64,000 nt of DNA from Pseudisothecium myosuroides (GCA_951799445.1 OX637297.1:9238001-9302000); one strand, 5' to 3'. Positions 46,799-60,453 are shown, counted from the stretch's first letter. A program made the numbers and translations. Notes: generated by a model not told the origin, from the sequence alone.

Positions 46799-47130
46799 TT
46801 AATGTGTGGAGAATAACCAAACACCTCCTGGTTCCTTGCGAAGTACAATTTTCCATCCACGTTTAGCCTTGTCAGGCGCAAAAAATACTTGTTCAATGTG
46901 GAGAGGGAAGACAAATGATTGGGCAGAGTATGGAATAAATCTATCAAAGTTTATACTAGTGAATCCATACTCATTGCGCTTCATGGTGGCTCCAATACCC
47001 TTCATATTTATAACCATCCAAGTTTAGTATAGGACTACTACCTCAAATTGCCCGTTGTCTACAGATAGGATTTCTTCCATCCACCCTATGTACTCTAACT
47101 TTGAGGCCTTCATGTTACTATCCTTGACAC
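46799..47130 (-). pseudogene. CACTA transposase fragment, DUF4216-like
   Basis: The minus frame reads YIGWMEEILSVDNGQFEVVVLY, one TAA stop, then MKRNEYGFTSINFDRFI, PLHIEQVFFAPDKAKRGW and KIVLRKEPGGVW. This is the DUF4216 pattern of CACTA Tnp2 proteins, where an EYGFT block, a Q-VFY block and a W-VVL block follow each other. Neither end is preserved, and no CACTA terminus is seen nearby. It lies on the strand opposite to the DUF4218 fragment at 229-933 and is a separate insertion. Confidence 0.6.
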
Positions 47131-47154
47131 CTGCTCGACAGAGCTGTAGACAAT

Positions 47155-47306
47155 AATTGCATGCATAATTATATCACTGGGTGCAGCCATACATACAATT
47201 ATATCATTGGGTGCAATCATACATGCAATTATATCACTGGGTGCAGTCATAAATGCAATTATACTAGCAGTGGCAATCGTAAATGCAATGACACCACTAA
47301 GTGTAT
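47155..47306. repeat. 30-bp tandem repeat, five copies
   Basis: AATTATATCACTGGGTGCA recurs at 47167, 47197 and 47227, with diverged copies at 47257 and 47287. The 30-bp step is exact. Confidence 0.9.
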
Positions 47307-47309
47307 ATT

Positions 47310-49359
47310 ATAAGAAGTATGACTATAGTGAATCATATTTTGGTTGCCGTGGCATATAACTACGGTTTAGGGCTTAGGGTTTAGGGTTTAAGCTTATGTC
47401 ATTACAATTGTTTGATTCTTAGAATAATTAGAAATTAACTAGTTGTAATAGAAATTGAAGTCTGCAATTCTAAAATATTTCAAAAAATAGAAAAAGAAAA
47501 AGAAAAAGAAAAAGTATAATTTTTTTTTTGGAGAAAGTCAAGGGGGGAAGTAAAAAGAAATAGGTTGAAAGAAAAGAATAAGATCATAGATAGAGTTTAC
47601 ACACCTTGTCTTTAAATTTGGCACTTTGGTATTTTTCTTCTTGTAGAAACCATAGTTACATTTGAAATTAGAGGTTCAAGTCACACCTCTAAGAGTATAC
47701 TAAAATCCAACTTTGAATTCAAGATCACTTAGGTAATTTCTAGAGTTTTTTTAATAACATATCACAATTTTAAAAATAAATAAAAATTAAGGAGGATAAA
47801 ATATGATGAAATTAGATGGTCAAGAGCGTTAGTTTTGGATCAAAAATATCAAAATTCATCCAATTCAAATTAAAAAGGAATCTTAAGAGTTAGGTGACAT
47901 TTAGAATCCAATATTGAAAGTAAAAATTAATTAAGACTTATGAGGCTAAATGACATAATACGGTAATAGGAGTCAACTTTGACATAATCACTGCTTTCTT
48001 GGACCATAATTGAAAATCTAGCTCAAATTGTTTCTTTTTTTTTCAGAAAAACACGCCTCATTAATCATAAATGTCATAGTGTCATGTTTGAGTACTATAT
48101 AGCGTATGATGTCATCATTTAATCTAAATTGAGGACAAAAACAGGATTGTAACTATTTCAACTCACTTATTGAATCTAAAATTAGATTATATGGAAATTT
48201 TTCTATTGAAAATAATGGTATTGAATAATTTTTACATCTAATTTTGATGAAATTGTTGAAGTCTTTGAATAAAACATTCCATTAAAATTCCAAAAAGGAC
48301 TCCAAAAGGAACCTGTTCACCATCGCCATTGGCTCCTATGAGCTTATTTATATCCTTATAGACTAAAAGAAAATGTTGGATGAAATCTTGAAGAATGAAT
48401 TAGAGACAAAACTTCATCTATCTATAATTTGCTTAAAATATTTCATTATAAAGATATATACTATTTTAGAATAGGCATACAATGCTCTACAACTAAGCTA
48501 ACAAATTTTTTGAATTTTTCAACTTGGATTTGGAAGTTTAGAGTTTTGGCCTAGATAAGCCGAAACCATCCAAAACCTCTAACTTTTGCATTTTGTATCA
48601 GTTTTAGTTAAGATGTGAACCACTTATACTTTATCATTAGAAAATACTTGTTCATTGCTTACAATTCCAATTGAACAATAGTTAAATATCCAACTTAAGA
48701 TTTGGAGCCCAACAACAAAGAACTTGGATGTGCATGTTTTATCTCAAGGATATAGGAAAAACGCTCACATATGTCATATATTGAAGTTTGTTTCTTTCTT
48801 AGATAGGTTCACAACAATGTCATACAAACCACATTAATGGAGGGTCTCTATAAGCCCTATAAAAGTCACATAATTGTTTATATGAAGATTAAAGCTTACT
48901 GAGGGCACGCGCGTTAGTAATGCAATCAAAAGATGGATAGATGGTTGTTTGGATGTTCTTACAAGGATATAGATTATAAAAGCATAAAACTTTTTTTTGT
49001 TTCAAAGATGCTTTTAAATAGTACCTCTATCAAATATTTTCACTCTCACACATTCTTTGTACATGGACGTAGATATTTTCATAGATACATGGCATCTAAT
49101 TATATATCTTTTTTTTGCCATAATTGTAGGGTGCTTAAGACTTTGCAGCTCTCCTTCATGCATTTTGTGGAGTTATAATATCAATATATCCACTTTGGAT
49201 CAAATTGATTGTTAAAATAGCTTACTTGCTTAATATTGTCATATTAGGTCAGTCCCATGACTAGAGCCAGTCATGTACATGTCTAAGACAAGTCACATGA
49301 CTAGAGCTAATCATGTGCATGACTAGGATTTTAAAAACCTAAATGCCACTGATTTAGGG
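47310..49359. other. AT-rich stretch, no gene seen
   Basis: Holds a short telomere-like tract near 47370 (TTAGGGTTTAGGGTTTA) and a CATGACTAGAGC direct repeat near 49257 and 49293. No coding signal recognised. Confidence 0.4.
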
Positions 49360-49940
49360 TTTTGAAACCTTAGCCGCCATTTGGCTATTTTTGCTTATTT
49401 TTCTTTGTTTTTTAGTTCTTGTTTGTTGTTGCCTCTTAAATTTTGCTTCTTAATTCTTGCATCTTGTTGCTTATAAGCTTTTGCTTCTCATTGCCTCTTA
49501 GTTCTTGCTCTTTGCTTTTAGTGTCCTCTTGTTATCTTTTAGATCTTGTTTCTTTTTGCTTCTTAATTCTTGTATCTTACTATTTATTAGCTTTTGCTTC
49601 TTATTGCCTCTTAGTTCTTGCTCTTTGCTTTTAGTGCCTCTTATTACCTTTTAGTTTTAGTTTTTTGTTTTCTCTTGTTACTTCAATATTTTTTGCTTCT
49701 AAATTCTTGTTCTTGCATTTTAATTCATGCTTCTTATTGCTTCTTATTGCATCTTAGTTCTTGCTTCTTCTTGTTATTTGTTGCAATTTCTTGCATCTTA
49801 ACTTGTGTTTGCATCTTATTGCTTGCGGTTGCATCTTCATTCTTGCTTTTTGTTGCATTTTGTTACATCTTAACTCTTGCTTGTTGTTACCTCTTAGCAC
49901 TTGCCACCTATTGTTTCTTATTGTCTCTATAACCATTGTT
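49360..49940. repeat. Low-complexity TTCTTGCTTCTTATTGCC-type repeat
   Basis: Degenerate repeats of phrases TTAGTTCTTGCTTCTT and TTATTGCCTCTTAG fill this stretch. Open frames across it are Leu/Ser/Cys-rich products of the repeat and not credible proteins. Confidence 0.8.
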
Positions 49941-50716
49941 ATTCTTTTTTCCTATTTATTTGCAATTTCTAAAAATATAGTGGTTATGGCTTTTTCTTAT
50001 CTAAACTTGTGCTACATATTTTGTGTTGCCTTAAATCTTTGAAGGTTTAACTATATTGTTTATTCACTAAAAATTAACCTCCTTGATTGTATATGTAGGC
50101 ACCAAGCTAGAATGAAGTTATTGAAGGCTACTTGCAACACCAAAGACGCTACATCTTCACATTTTTGTAAGGAATATAGATCCTATAAGTGTATGAAAAT
50201 ATACATTCATAGAGTGTCATTGTGATATATTTTGTGTTAATGACTAATAAATGTCATTGAGGAAAGTCACATTATTTCTTGTAGTTTACTTCTATAATAT
50301 GACTATCTCTTGTGCATCTCAAAACTCAAAAATCATACGCATTCATTTTTTAATTGGATGGAGTCTCTTATTTATTTGCTAAACCAAATTGATGCATGAT
50401 TGCAATGCATTATGTTCCTTTAAAATGTGTGGAAATTGTGACTATAGTTTATGATAGAAACTATTATAAACCTTAGTTATTCCAATTATAAACCAAGCTT
50501 ACAATTCTAAAAAATGTGACTCTCATTTATTTGGATTATATTACTTGCTTGAGTCATATTTCACAAAAAATCTTGGCCAAAATATGAGTGATTGTAGTCA
50601 CATAATGCTCACAGTCATGCCAAAAAATAATTTTATACTTTTAAAAATATATTAACTACATTCACTCATGATATTACTAGTAACATTTCACGTGAACTAC
50701 TACATTAGCCAAAAAT

Positions 50717-50848
50717 ATGACTCATAAGAGTCATAAATCAAATCAATAAAAAATATTACTCACAAGGGTCACATATCACATTAGCAAAAAATATGATTCA
50801 CAAGAGTCATTATCCATATGAGTAGAGAATATGGCTCATGAGAGTCAT
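50717..50848. repeat. 38-bp tandem repeat with palindromic core, four copies
   Basis: The core ATGACTCATAAGAGTCAT and variants start at 50717, 50755, 50793 and 50831, exactly 38 bp apart. Each core is an imperfect palindrome (ATGACTC against GAGTCAT). The flanking 49941-50716 and 50849-51757 show no gene. Confidence 0.9.
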
Positions 50849-51757
50849 CTTCTACAGCAACAAAAAAAAGCCATGTTCATTAAAATGAAAGAAAGTAGAT
50901 TCTCATTTCAAATATCCTTCTAAATTTAGACTATAGAAAGGTTCATTAAATTGAGGCAATTCAATATATTGATACTACAATGTATCAAAAATCCAGCTTA
51001 GTTCACTAAGCTCAAATTCGTTCTAGCAATAACTAGACATGTTATAGAAGTATGACATTGGTATGCATATCCATAGTGAATTATTCAGACACTGTTATTT
51101 CCTGGCTCCTAGCATCAAATGGTGTACTACTTCTAGAAGATAAGGACGCCTTAACGAGCCAAAGGAAATTAGTACGTAGACCATTCATTATACCCAAGCA
51201 ACCCAAAGACGGCTAAGATCAAAGTATTGCAATGAAATTAATACGGACTTACATAGAGAATTCATAAGCTTTCTATCACATAAAATAAAAGTGACCTAAA
51301 CATTAGAAAATAAAAGAAATGTTTACTATAAAAATTCAATACATAAGACTGAGATTGTGAATATATTTGAAATAGAATAATAATAAAAATATAATATTGA
51401 ATTCCATTTCCGCCAAACATTGCCACAAAATAATATTATAAGCATATGCACTTGCAAAGTTGCTCGCCAAATGCACCTCAACAATTGCAAAGTACTATGA
51501 ATATGCCTACAAAATAGTCATCCTTGTGTCATTGATGCAATGTTGCCTTCCTCAGATGCTTAGGCGTGCTTTGAAAATCCGCATTCCTATCTTTGAAATG
51601 CAACAAAACTACAAATATAAATGAACCTATAAATATACCATAGAATTAAATGCTACCTTGCATTGCTACAAAATAATATTAGAAACTAATGCACATGGTA
51701 ACTTGCACACTATAAAAATCAAAGCAAACCTAGAATAGTATTAAGCCTCCTAACTAT

Positions 51758-54467
51758 TTATCCTCGTGTTGAGGATGCATTGTTGCCTTCGTCAACCACG
51801 ATAGTGTCCACGAACAACTTGATGATGTTGACTTGGTTTGGCGGGATTTTAGTTTTTGGATTTGACGTTTCAGCTCTCACACGTGGCTTCCAAGTAGTCA
51901 TAATACTACCAGTGGGTGTCAAACCCGGGTTACCCGGTGAGTACTTTTTATCCACGCACCACAAAATCTCTAATGCTATATCCTAGCCAGCGTATGTATC
52001 CTTGTTAATGTGTTGAAAAGATGTAGGCATCCAATACTGGACTTGAATAGAATTGACATGCCCTGGATTGGGATTGGGATTTGTAAGCGCCTGCGCAATC
52101 TAGAATGGCTTCCGGTCATTACCATGCGGACGCACCACAATAAAATAACCTGCAAACGTGTCACATAGAACATTGAGCGAAGGACGGGGACAATCACGCC
52201 TTCGACCAACAAAAGGTGGATCCTCTGCTAATTCTTCACGCGGTCTCATAACATGTTGCAGTTGGTCTATCTCTTCAGTGTCGGCTATAGAATTGGGCCA
52301 AGAACCATGACGCAATGTCTCCTAGACAAGAAGTTCATTCAAAGCCCTTCTGACACCTTCCGAGTACTTTTGTACTGGATCAATCTTTTTGCGATACTCC
52401 TTGGACATGTCATCAGCAGCCATTTGCCCCCACATTGCAATGTAGCTGTCCAAGCCCTTGCAAATGTCATCAAAATTTTGCATCTCATGTGGAGGCAAGG
52501 GTGGTGGGATACTAGAAGGCAAACAGGGGCGCCCATCCGCATTCTCCTTCCACAATCAAATTCTTCCGTCTTTTGGCAATCAATTGACATCTATATAGAA
52601 GATCTTGTATTGCATCAAGGGCCATCCATTAGAATCCTTGTAAAAATTGAATTGCTGAGCTTGTGAATGACCCATAAGTAAATCATTGCCTGTGAGGAAA
52701 TATCCCTCCACAAATTGCTTAAAGTCTGGAACCTCTTCAATATAATGTAGAATCACAAATTGAGTTTTGCAATCCATAAAGGGCTTCATCAACCTCAAAA
52801 GTGTAAGATAGTCATTTGTCCTTAGCTTGTTGCTCCAACAATTGAAGAGAGCATCAATGTCTTCATGAGTATGTCCAACAATAAGGAAACTAATGTATAT
52901 CTCTCGGAATATGGCTCTATACACAAGTAGAGAGCAAAAGGCGAAGACCTACCGATTCTTATTATCTCCGGTGCAATTATCAAGCTGAAGATTCAATGTC
53001 GGAGAGAAAGGAATTATAGCTTGAACTACCTCTTACGGCAGAGTCCCAAGGGATTGGACCGTGCAAATTTCCGAGCCTGTTAATAAGGACTTTGTTAATT
53101 CTGAATGGTTTTCATCCTGTACAAACAATTGATGAGATGAATTCTTGGCCGGGGACTCTAGATCTCGCAGCAACTTGGCAATGGACCCTACGGTGTGACT
53201 TGAGTCTGTCGGAAATATTTCTAACCCAAAGTGCGCATATTGAATGTCTCCATGTCCATGGGCAATCATGCATCTTAATGTAAGAATCAATGCCCTTATT
53301 CTTGTGAGAGTAGTGGGAAGAAGCCGTCTTTGAATGATCCATTTTGTCGTGGATTATGGCTAAAACCTTATTAGGGTACTTTCCAGCTATCGATTGATTT
53401 TCATAGTAGAGCTCGCAGTGCGATCTCTGCCCTTCTAGGTGGACTCTCAACTTTGTTGACCACAACTCTTGAGCTTGCAACCTAGGAGTGCAAGCACTTC
53501 ATAGTTGCTTGTATCTATCGTAGAGAGCGCAACAAGCAAAATTGTCACCACGAGGCTTCGGAGTGTATTCGGGAAAGGATGCTCTTCTAATGTTGTTCAG
53601 TCTGCTTGCTGAAACATGGGGCAACTGAAACAAATCATTTACATCGTTGATCTCAGCCAATTTGTCTCTCTACCAAAATGCTAATGGTAAGACCATAGAG
53701 GGGACTTTCTCTCCTAATTTAAGAGTCTTTGACTTGTGCAGCATTGGACCCTTTTCCACTAAAAGTCAGAGTGTCGTAGTAGCCTGCAAAATCTTTGTCC
53801 AAGACTACTTCAAGCCAAGATTCCCATGTTGCTCTGGTTGCTTAACTGCTCTTGCCATTTCCTTGTACCTATAAAAGGTGGCTTTGGATACTCCATAGAT
53901 TGTACACCATGCGGTGGGGCAAACTTCCAGATTACCCACGTTCATCATGTCCTTGCCATTGTTATCAAGGTGTGTCTACTTGTGAACATCAAGAAGATGA
54001 GACTTACGGTTGTACATTCCACCGTGAACAGGGAGCTGGGACCGCAAGGCTTGGATTTGACCACGTGGAAAGGGTTGCAAGCAATTCTTACGGCAACAAA
54101 TTTTAGCTGCCACTGCAGCTATTGCGTCAACAGTGAGGAGGACCTCTTTCTTGGAAAGGTTATTGGGCTCCCTCCTCTCCCGAGAACTTTTGTATGCGCG
54201 AACACCCACTCGAGGACGCCGCCTGGAAGCATTAACAACTTCCTTGTAGATGTGGGTTTGATTGTGATCGTATAAGCTAGCGCTGTTGAGAAAGACTCGC
54301 CAAATGTGCCAGGAGTGCATTGACCACATCCAAGATGACGGAACATCGACTTTACAAAGAGACTCCGCAATATGAACGGCCACGCGATCGTCACCAAGTC
54401 GTCCATCCATGTCAACTACAAGACTGGCATCAACACTGTGACATATGCCCTTTGCCACATTTTGCAT
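51758..54467 (-). pseudogene. DUF7869-type transposon-associated protein gene
   Basis: The fragments on the minus strand fit one protein in order: ICCRKNCLQPFPRGQIQALR (54100 region), HLEGQRSHCELYYENQS and IIHDKMDHSKTASSHYSHKN (53450-53310), a frameshift near 53270, AHGHGDIQYAHFGLEIFPTD, NLQLDNCTGDNKNR, then FLIVGHTHEDIDALFNCWS (52870), GHSQAQQFNFYKDSNGWPLM, GLDSYIAMWGQM, and DTFAGYFIVVRPHGND to the end. This is the DUF7869 arrangement of conserved acidic and GHTHEDID motifs in transposon-like eukaryotic proteins of unproven function. Stops break it at several places; two replace expected Trp (TAG at 52102-52100 and 51985-51983). An array of palindromes lies upstream. Confidence 0.75.
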
Positions 54468-54714
54468 GGCTTCATTTACAAAAGTGACACATTTTGTATT
54501 CCAAGATGCTCGAGGAATTCCTTAACATGCTGCAACCCCTTCATGCAAAGTCAATGTGGGGATTGCAAACTTGTTTGAGGCATGAATCTCCATTCTGCGC
54601 GAGAACCAAATATTTTTAACCTCAGCAATTCATTTGTAAGTAATTAAGATATAGTTATCTTTGACTAATTTTCCAATATAGACAAAAATATAATGCCTCC
54701 ATGAGCACATAACG

Positions 54715-55574
54715 ATCTTTGAGTTGAAGATGTAGATTCACTTGTGACGATACCATTCAATAGATGTCACTGCACCTTTCAGAACATGTACGACTTTCCT
54801 CGAGTCAAGGATACAACCTTCTACATCATTGTTCTTTGTCATCTACAACTTATATTTAAACATGACCAAAGGCAAGATGCACGGGTATGCCTGGGTAAAT
54901 GGTATAGAGCTAAAACTGTTTAAGACATATAAGTAATCTGAGCTATACAGCTACAATGTTTGTTATCCGCAACTTGAGGTTAATCTGGATTGTCGTATTC
55001 CATTACTCCGCTCTACATCACTAGAATCCTGATTATTAAATTATCCCCGACTCGAAGATCCCCTCCATTTGAAAACATACTAGGTATTAACAATGACATA
55101 TTCATCACAAATATGTACATATGTATTTATGCTTAGTTCCCTCATAGTTATCCCCAACTTAAAGATAACTGCATATCGTCTTACACAGTTGTCTCCAATG
55201 ATGTCTAAGTACTCTTCTAAACTAACTTGGTATCCTCGAGTCGAAGATACCGTATTCCTTGAAAATAGTTATCCTCAAATCGAGGATATTGTTTGCTCTA
55301 TTCTATCTTTGTATCCTCAAGTCGAGGATAATGTTTACTTCCTTATATGAATTTATCATCGACTCAAGGATAACTAGTTTCTCTTGGATATAGTCTTCTT
55401 TGATAATGTTATAGTATTTTGCATTAGATAAGCGGATCCTTGAGTCAAGGATAAGGATACAACCAGAGAGGACGTATCCTTGTGTTAAAGATACTTTGGA
55501 TTATTGAGTTCCAGATCATTCACCCTTACAATTTGTACATTTCTTCAATAATTAATCATCCTTGAGTCGAGGAT
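54715..55574. promoter_or_regulatory. Array of about twelve imperfect palindromes (TATCCTYGAGTCRAGGATA)
   Basis: Sites lie at 54715, 54796, 54963, 55041, 55147, 55229, 55269, 55311, 55353, 55436, 55474 and 55558. Each is 17-23 bp with dyad symmetry. The site at 55436-55452 (ATCCTTGAGTCAAGGAT) is a perfect palindrome around one base. From 55229 to 55374 they sit about 40 bp apart. The array begins about 250 bases upstream of the DUF7869 gene, in the same relative place as the GC arrays of other genes. Dyad symmetry suggests binding of a dimeric protein. Confidence 0.75.
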
Positions 55575-56471
55575 AAGTAGACCTTGCGCTTTCTACAATG
55601 TTATCATAAAAAACCAATGGAATTGTTGCTACTCACTTCCTCCAACGCACCAAGAACAATGGGAGCACATTACTTGCAAAGAGATATAGTACATGACATC
55701 AGAAGCACAGTAAATCAATGACACTAATGCGATGAGATTGCTGCCGACTGCTTTACAGAATCTCCCCAATCCTGACCACAAACCAACACATATTGCCTCA
55801 CAAATTCTACACTATTACATTTACTCCAATATGCGCCTACTCAATTCACAAGACAAAGAGATGGAATGACACATTTGTGACCTCAAGCGGAGTCGCAAAA
55901 AAATGAAATGAAAAGACTAGAATGAAGGCTAACAACTGAGAAGGAGAGACACAACACACACAATGCATAACGGGAAGAAGCTCCCAAGTTGGTCTGATAT
56001 TTGCGACCGTGAGGTGGCAGGCATGTTGTTATCTATTTCTAGTCTTTCAAAAATATTTCTAATGGAATGACAACCACTACAATCTCGACAGTGAAAAGGA
56101 ATGAAAACTAAAGTTACTAGGGAATAATGGATTCTATAAAAGGATAGGTATGACATGCAATTAATTATGTGGAATCATTTTCCAAAAATGGACTTGCCTT
56201 TGTATTGCGCTATAGTCAACGAAAACATAATAGTTCCTCAAATACTCTTGTAAGCTTTATCCTTCACCGAGTCCACCTGCTGTTGGTATGCACTATTGCA
56301 CTGTTCAATCTATCAAAGGAAATTTTGCAGGTCTTTTATGGAAAAAAAACACGTACTGAACTAATAAGGAGGAAGTTCACAAAAGCAAGTCTATAAACCA
56401 CACGCCTAAAAATCATCCATGCAGGAAAACTTATATAGGTCCAAATCGCAATCCAAATCCAACTCCACACT
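55575..56471. other. Stretch without a recognised gene
   Basis: No domain, array or inverted repeat recognised between the palindrome array and the acidic fragment. Confidence 0.4.
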
Positions 56472-56717
56472 CTAGGTGAAGTAGTTTCCCATTTTTTCAC
56501 CCAAAGAGTTGTTGGAATCTTCCTCCTCTTCCGCATCCGAATTCTTCACTTCCACATCCACCTTCACTTTCTTTTCTCCATCTTCCTTGTCAGCTGCGTC
56601 TGCCTCCTCTTTGTCTTCTTATTTGTTGTCAGCATCGTAGACGTCAGAGAAACAAAACTTCCATAGCCGCGAAGGGCAAAAAGCAATTTGGAACTTTCTT
56701 TCTTTTCCTCCGCGCAT
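56472..56717 (-). pseudogene. Acidic C-terminal coding fragment, unknown family
   Basis: A minus frame of 82 codons with one TAA inside. It reads KFQIAFCPSRLWKFCFSDV, then a strongly Asp/Glu/Lys-rich tail (DADNK, stop, EDKEEADAADKEDGEKKVK, NSDAEEEEDSNN) and ends with TAG at 56474-56472. The charged composition and GC content above the surroundings suggest coding origin. I cannot name a family. Confidence 0.35.
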
Positions 56718-56719
56718 TC

Positions 56720-57835
56720 CGTCCTAGGCGCCAACTAGGTGAAATTAACAATTTGGAAACAAAACAATTGCAGGAGCATACTTGCTGGAATTATTCAATT
56801 TTTCCGAAAAATACTTCATGGCAATCACATTTTACTCCTTCATGTTTCTTCTTCACTCATGGAATTACAAAGTACTAATTGAACTACAAAGCAATCCCTA
56901 TAAGCTACCTCTACAAAAGAACTCATTTTGAATCATCTCCTACAGGACTCACCAAAAAGTAAATGAAGTTTACCTTTGTGAATTAGGGTCATAAGCACTT
57001 GTTAATTCAGTGGCATTAGATGCACAACTCTCCACCTTGGACATTTCTCCTTTCCTCTTCATTCCCAAAACTAATTTCTACAACTTCAGCAACTAGTAAA
57101 GCAATTTCTAGACGATGACTCTAATGTAAATCTAGTTTTGCAAACCTCTCTTGCAGAAATCACCACTAAGTAAATCAAGGTTAGCTTTGAGAATTACAGA
57201 ACATTAAAGCTCCTTAAGTAAAGCTCTTTCCAATGTGTACTCGTCCATAATCATTGTAAACTTCAAAATCCACATTCAAATTTTGACTACTACTTGAGAG
57301 CACATTCATTTTGATTTTGAGCCTTTGGGCACCTAGCTCATGATTTAGTGAAGTATACTTTGAGTACTTTAAATTTGTGTATGAAACAATATCTTGTATA
57401 TGGAAATGTATATTTCTCACATTGTGATCCTAATTACTCCGCCCATTGCCTAAGCCGATCTAAGTATGTGTCCTTTATATTAAAAGTACTAGAGCATTCA
57501 TGGACTTAGTGAATTCCACCCATTCTTCAAATAAATTACTTTTCTTTCATAATATAACCGCATACATACTTTTTCCTAATAATATTCCAATTTATATAAG
57601 TTCAAAATATCATAGATCTTGTTCGGTTCAAAAAACTATAATTCAACTTCAATATGCTAATAAATTCCTAGAGATTTCATTACAAAAATGTAATAAGAAT
57701 TTAGTAATAGGATTTAAATTTATTTCAAAATCCTTCTGTAAAAACCCTAGTTTCACTTGACATTTTCCAGGATATTATGCAAGTACAAAATACAATTTTG
57801 GAAAAATACAGTGGTTACAAAGAAACAAGAATTGA
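56720..57835. other. AT-rich stretch, no gene seen
   Basis: No domain or array recognised. Confidence 0.4.
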
Positions 57836-58830
57836 AATGGACCTTGCCCCAAATTTAAAAATGTCATGGACTTTCATACGTGAATGTCAAAAAAACAAAT
57901 TTATCAAGTTCTAATTACTCTTAGGCTTTACAAAAATATTAAATTTATTTCTATTCAAAATTCATCAACACGTGAATTAAAAAAAATTGGGAATGAAACT
58001 GGCCTTGTATTTTCATGGCCCCAAATTTTACAATGTCATGGACTTTCATACGTGAATGCTTAAAATTTTTTTTTTCAAGTTTTAATTATTTTTAGACTTT
58101 AGATTCCACAAAAATATTCAATTTATTCTCATTTGAAATTCATCTTCACTTGAATTGAAAAAATCGGATATGAAATGGGCCTGTATTTTAATGGCCACAA
58201 ATTTGAAAATGTCATGGAATTTCACACATGAATGCTTAAATTTTGTTTCTAGAAGCTGTAATTAATTTGAGACCGTAGATTCTACAAAAATATTTGATTT
58301 ATTCTCATTTGAAATTCATCTTCACATGAATTGAAAAAATCGGAAATGAAACAGGCCTATACTTTAATGGCCACAAATTTGAAAATGTCATGGAATTTCA
58401 CACATGAATGCTTAAATTTTGTTTCTAGAAGTTGTAATTATTTTTAGACTATAGATTCCACAAAAATATTCAATTTATTTTCATTTGAAATTCATCTTCA
58501 TGTGAATTGAAAAAAATTGGAAATGAAACGGGCCTATACTATAATAGCCACAAATTTCAAAATGTCATGGAATTTCATACATGAATGTTTTAAATTTTTT
58601 TGGGCAAGTTGTAATTACTCGTACTTAGGCTTTAGATTCCACAAGAATATTTAGTTTATTTCCATTTGAAATTCATCTTCACGTGAATTGAAAAAAATTG
58701 GGAATGAAATGGCCCTGTACTATAATAGCCACAAATTTAAAAATGTCATAAAATTCCATACGTAAATGCTTAAATTTTTTTGGCAATTAAATTGTAATTA
58801 TTCTTAGGCTTTACATATGTGAAAGCTAGA
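57836..58830. repeat. Diverged satellite-like tandem repeat, period near 176 bp, six copies
   Basis: GTCATGG (or a variant) recurs at 57863, 58034, 58211, 58387, 58564 and 58744, steps of 171, 177, 176, 177 and 180 bp. Each unit has CACAAATTTGAAAATGTCAT, CTTAAATTTT and CATTTGAAATTCATCTTCAC. Another copy lies near 62100. Confidence 0.9.
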
Positions 58831-60449
58831 AAAAAGATTTAATTTGGAAATCCTTTGTAAGAATGAAAAAAAATTAAATATGATGATACTTTAAAGCCTC
58901 CGAGTTCTCAACTAATAAAATTTACGAGTAGAAGCATAAAAATATTAAATGAAGAAGTTGCAATTGGTGGAATGAATATGTTTTAGTTCATGAATATTTT
59001 TCTTTTGGTTGTCCACATTTAAAAATCCTATAGAAAGATGAAAAGAAATTTTAAAGCAGCCAATCATGCCCTGTACTTTAAAGCCCCTAACTTCTAATCT
59101 CATGAAATTCATGAGTGGAAGGACTAATGCTTTAAATGTACAAGTTGTAAATGGTGGAATGATTTTTTATTCATGAAATTCTTTTGATCATGCTCTTATG
59201 GGCATGGTAGTCTTCTCACTCATTAGTTGTAGTGTCTTCATTTCAAGACAATTGTCATGAATACAATCATTGTTGTTTGAAGAATTCATCATCACCACGT
59301 TTGTGGCATTCATAAGTTCAATGTAATACATAATTGCCTATAAATGTGAGCAATGCGGTATGATTACATTGCAAACATTCATTTGGTGGTCTCCACATTC
59401 ATAGTTACCAAATATGAACAATACATCAATGGGAGCTAACTTCTAGTAAATCCACATTATTTTACTTAGAGTCAATAATATTCATAATAAATTAACCACA
59501 TCATAAGCAAAATAATGGAATGTATTACAAGCAACTACTTCCATGTCATGGATTAAACAAATGAATTCATTGTCTTTGGAAGTTCCAGGGTCATGTGCTT
59601 CCAAAAAGTAATATATGTATACAAAAACTACTCTACAATGCAATAATTTACAATTACCATGAACAATATAAATTCATGAAAATATTTGAATTTTTTTTAT
59701 AATTAAAAGCAATACTTGACAACTTCTAAATGTTTAATACACTTACAAAATGTAGGATTAAAGAGCACAATGATAGTGTGCAATATATTTTGTAATTCAT
59801 CATTAAAAATGAATAAATTTTTTTGCATGTAATGCACTTTCAAGAGAGAAATTAAAGATGGTCCAAGTTCACTTTCATGGTCTAAAGAAACACGACAAAT
59901 TAAAATGAGAAACAAAATATAGTTTGTAAAATTACAAATAACAAGGGTAATATAAATCAATGGGCATCAAATTTTTTTAAATAAAAAACTAAGGAGAATA
60001 TAAGTCTGTACAACTTCTACAGGGTTCAATTTACTCATCCTTTTAAACATGAAGTTCTATAGCTCTAGAGTTGGGAACAAAAAAATATCATACTAAGTTT
60101 TTTTGAATAGCACAATCATAGCATTTCCAAAAACGTTAATGTTATAAAAATTGTCACGAAAAAAAATCATTTCAACATTTGCAACTTGTACGTTAATTTT
60201 TTACATCCTTTTCTTCATAAATTTCTTGAGTACAGAACTTGTAGGCCTCAAAGTACAGGGCATGGTTGGTTTTCTTTATTTCAATTGTCACAAAGGATTT
60301 TCAAATAAGAGCATGATCAAAAGAATTTCATGAATAAAAAATCATTCCATTATTTGCAACTTATACATTTATTTTTTTCATCCTTCCATTCGTAAACTTC
60401 ATGAGATTAGAAGTCGGGGGCTTTAAAGTACAGGCCATGATTGGTTGCT
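58831..60449. repeat. Further diverged repeat units, including an inverted copy
   Basis: A unit with TTGCAACTTGTACATTTA and CAGGGCATGATTGG lies near 60150-60450, and its reverse complement near 58980-59170 (CCAATCATGCCCTGTACTTT). Between 59210 and 59980 I see only AT-rich sequence. Confidence 0.6.
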
Positions 60450-60453
60450 TTAA

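Noticed and set aside
49443..50042. Leu/Ser/Cys-rich frames that look like membrane proteins
   Set aside because: They come from the low-complexity TTCTTGCTTCTT repeat and overlap in several frames.
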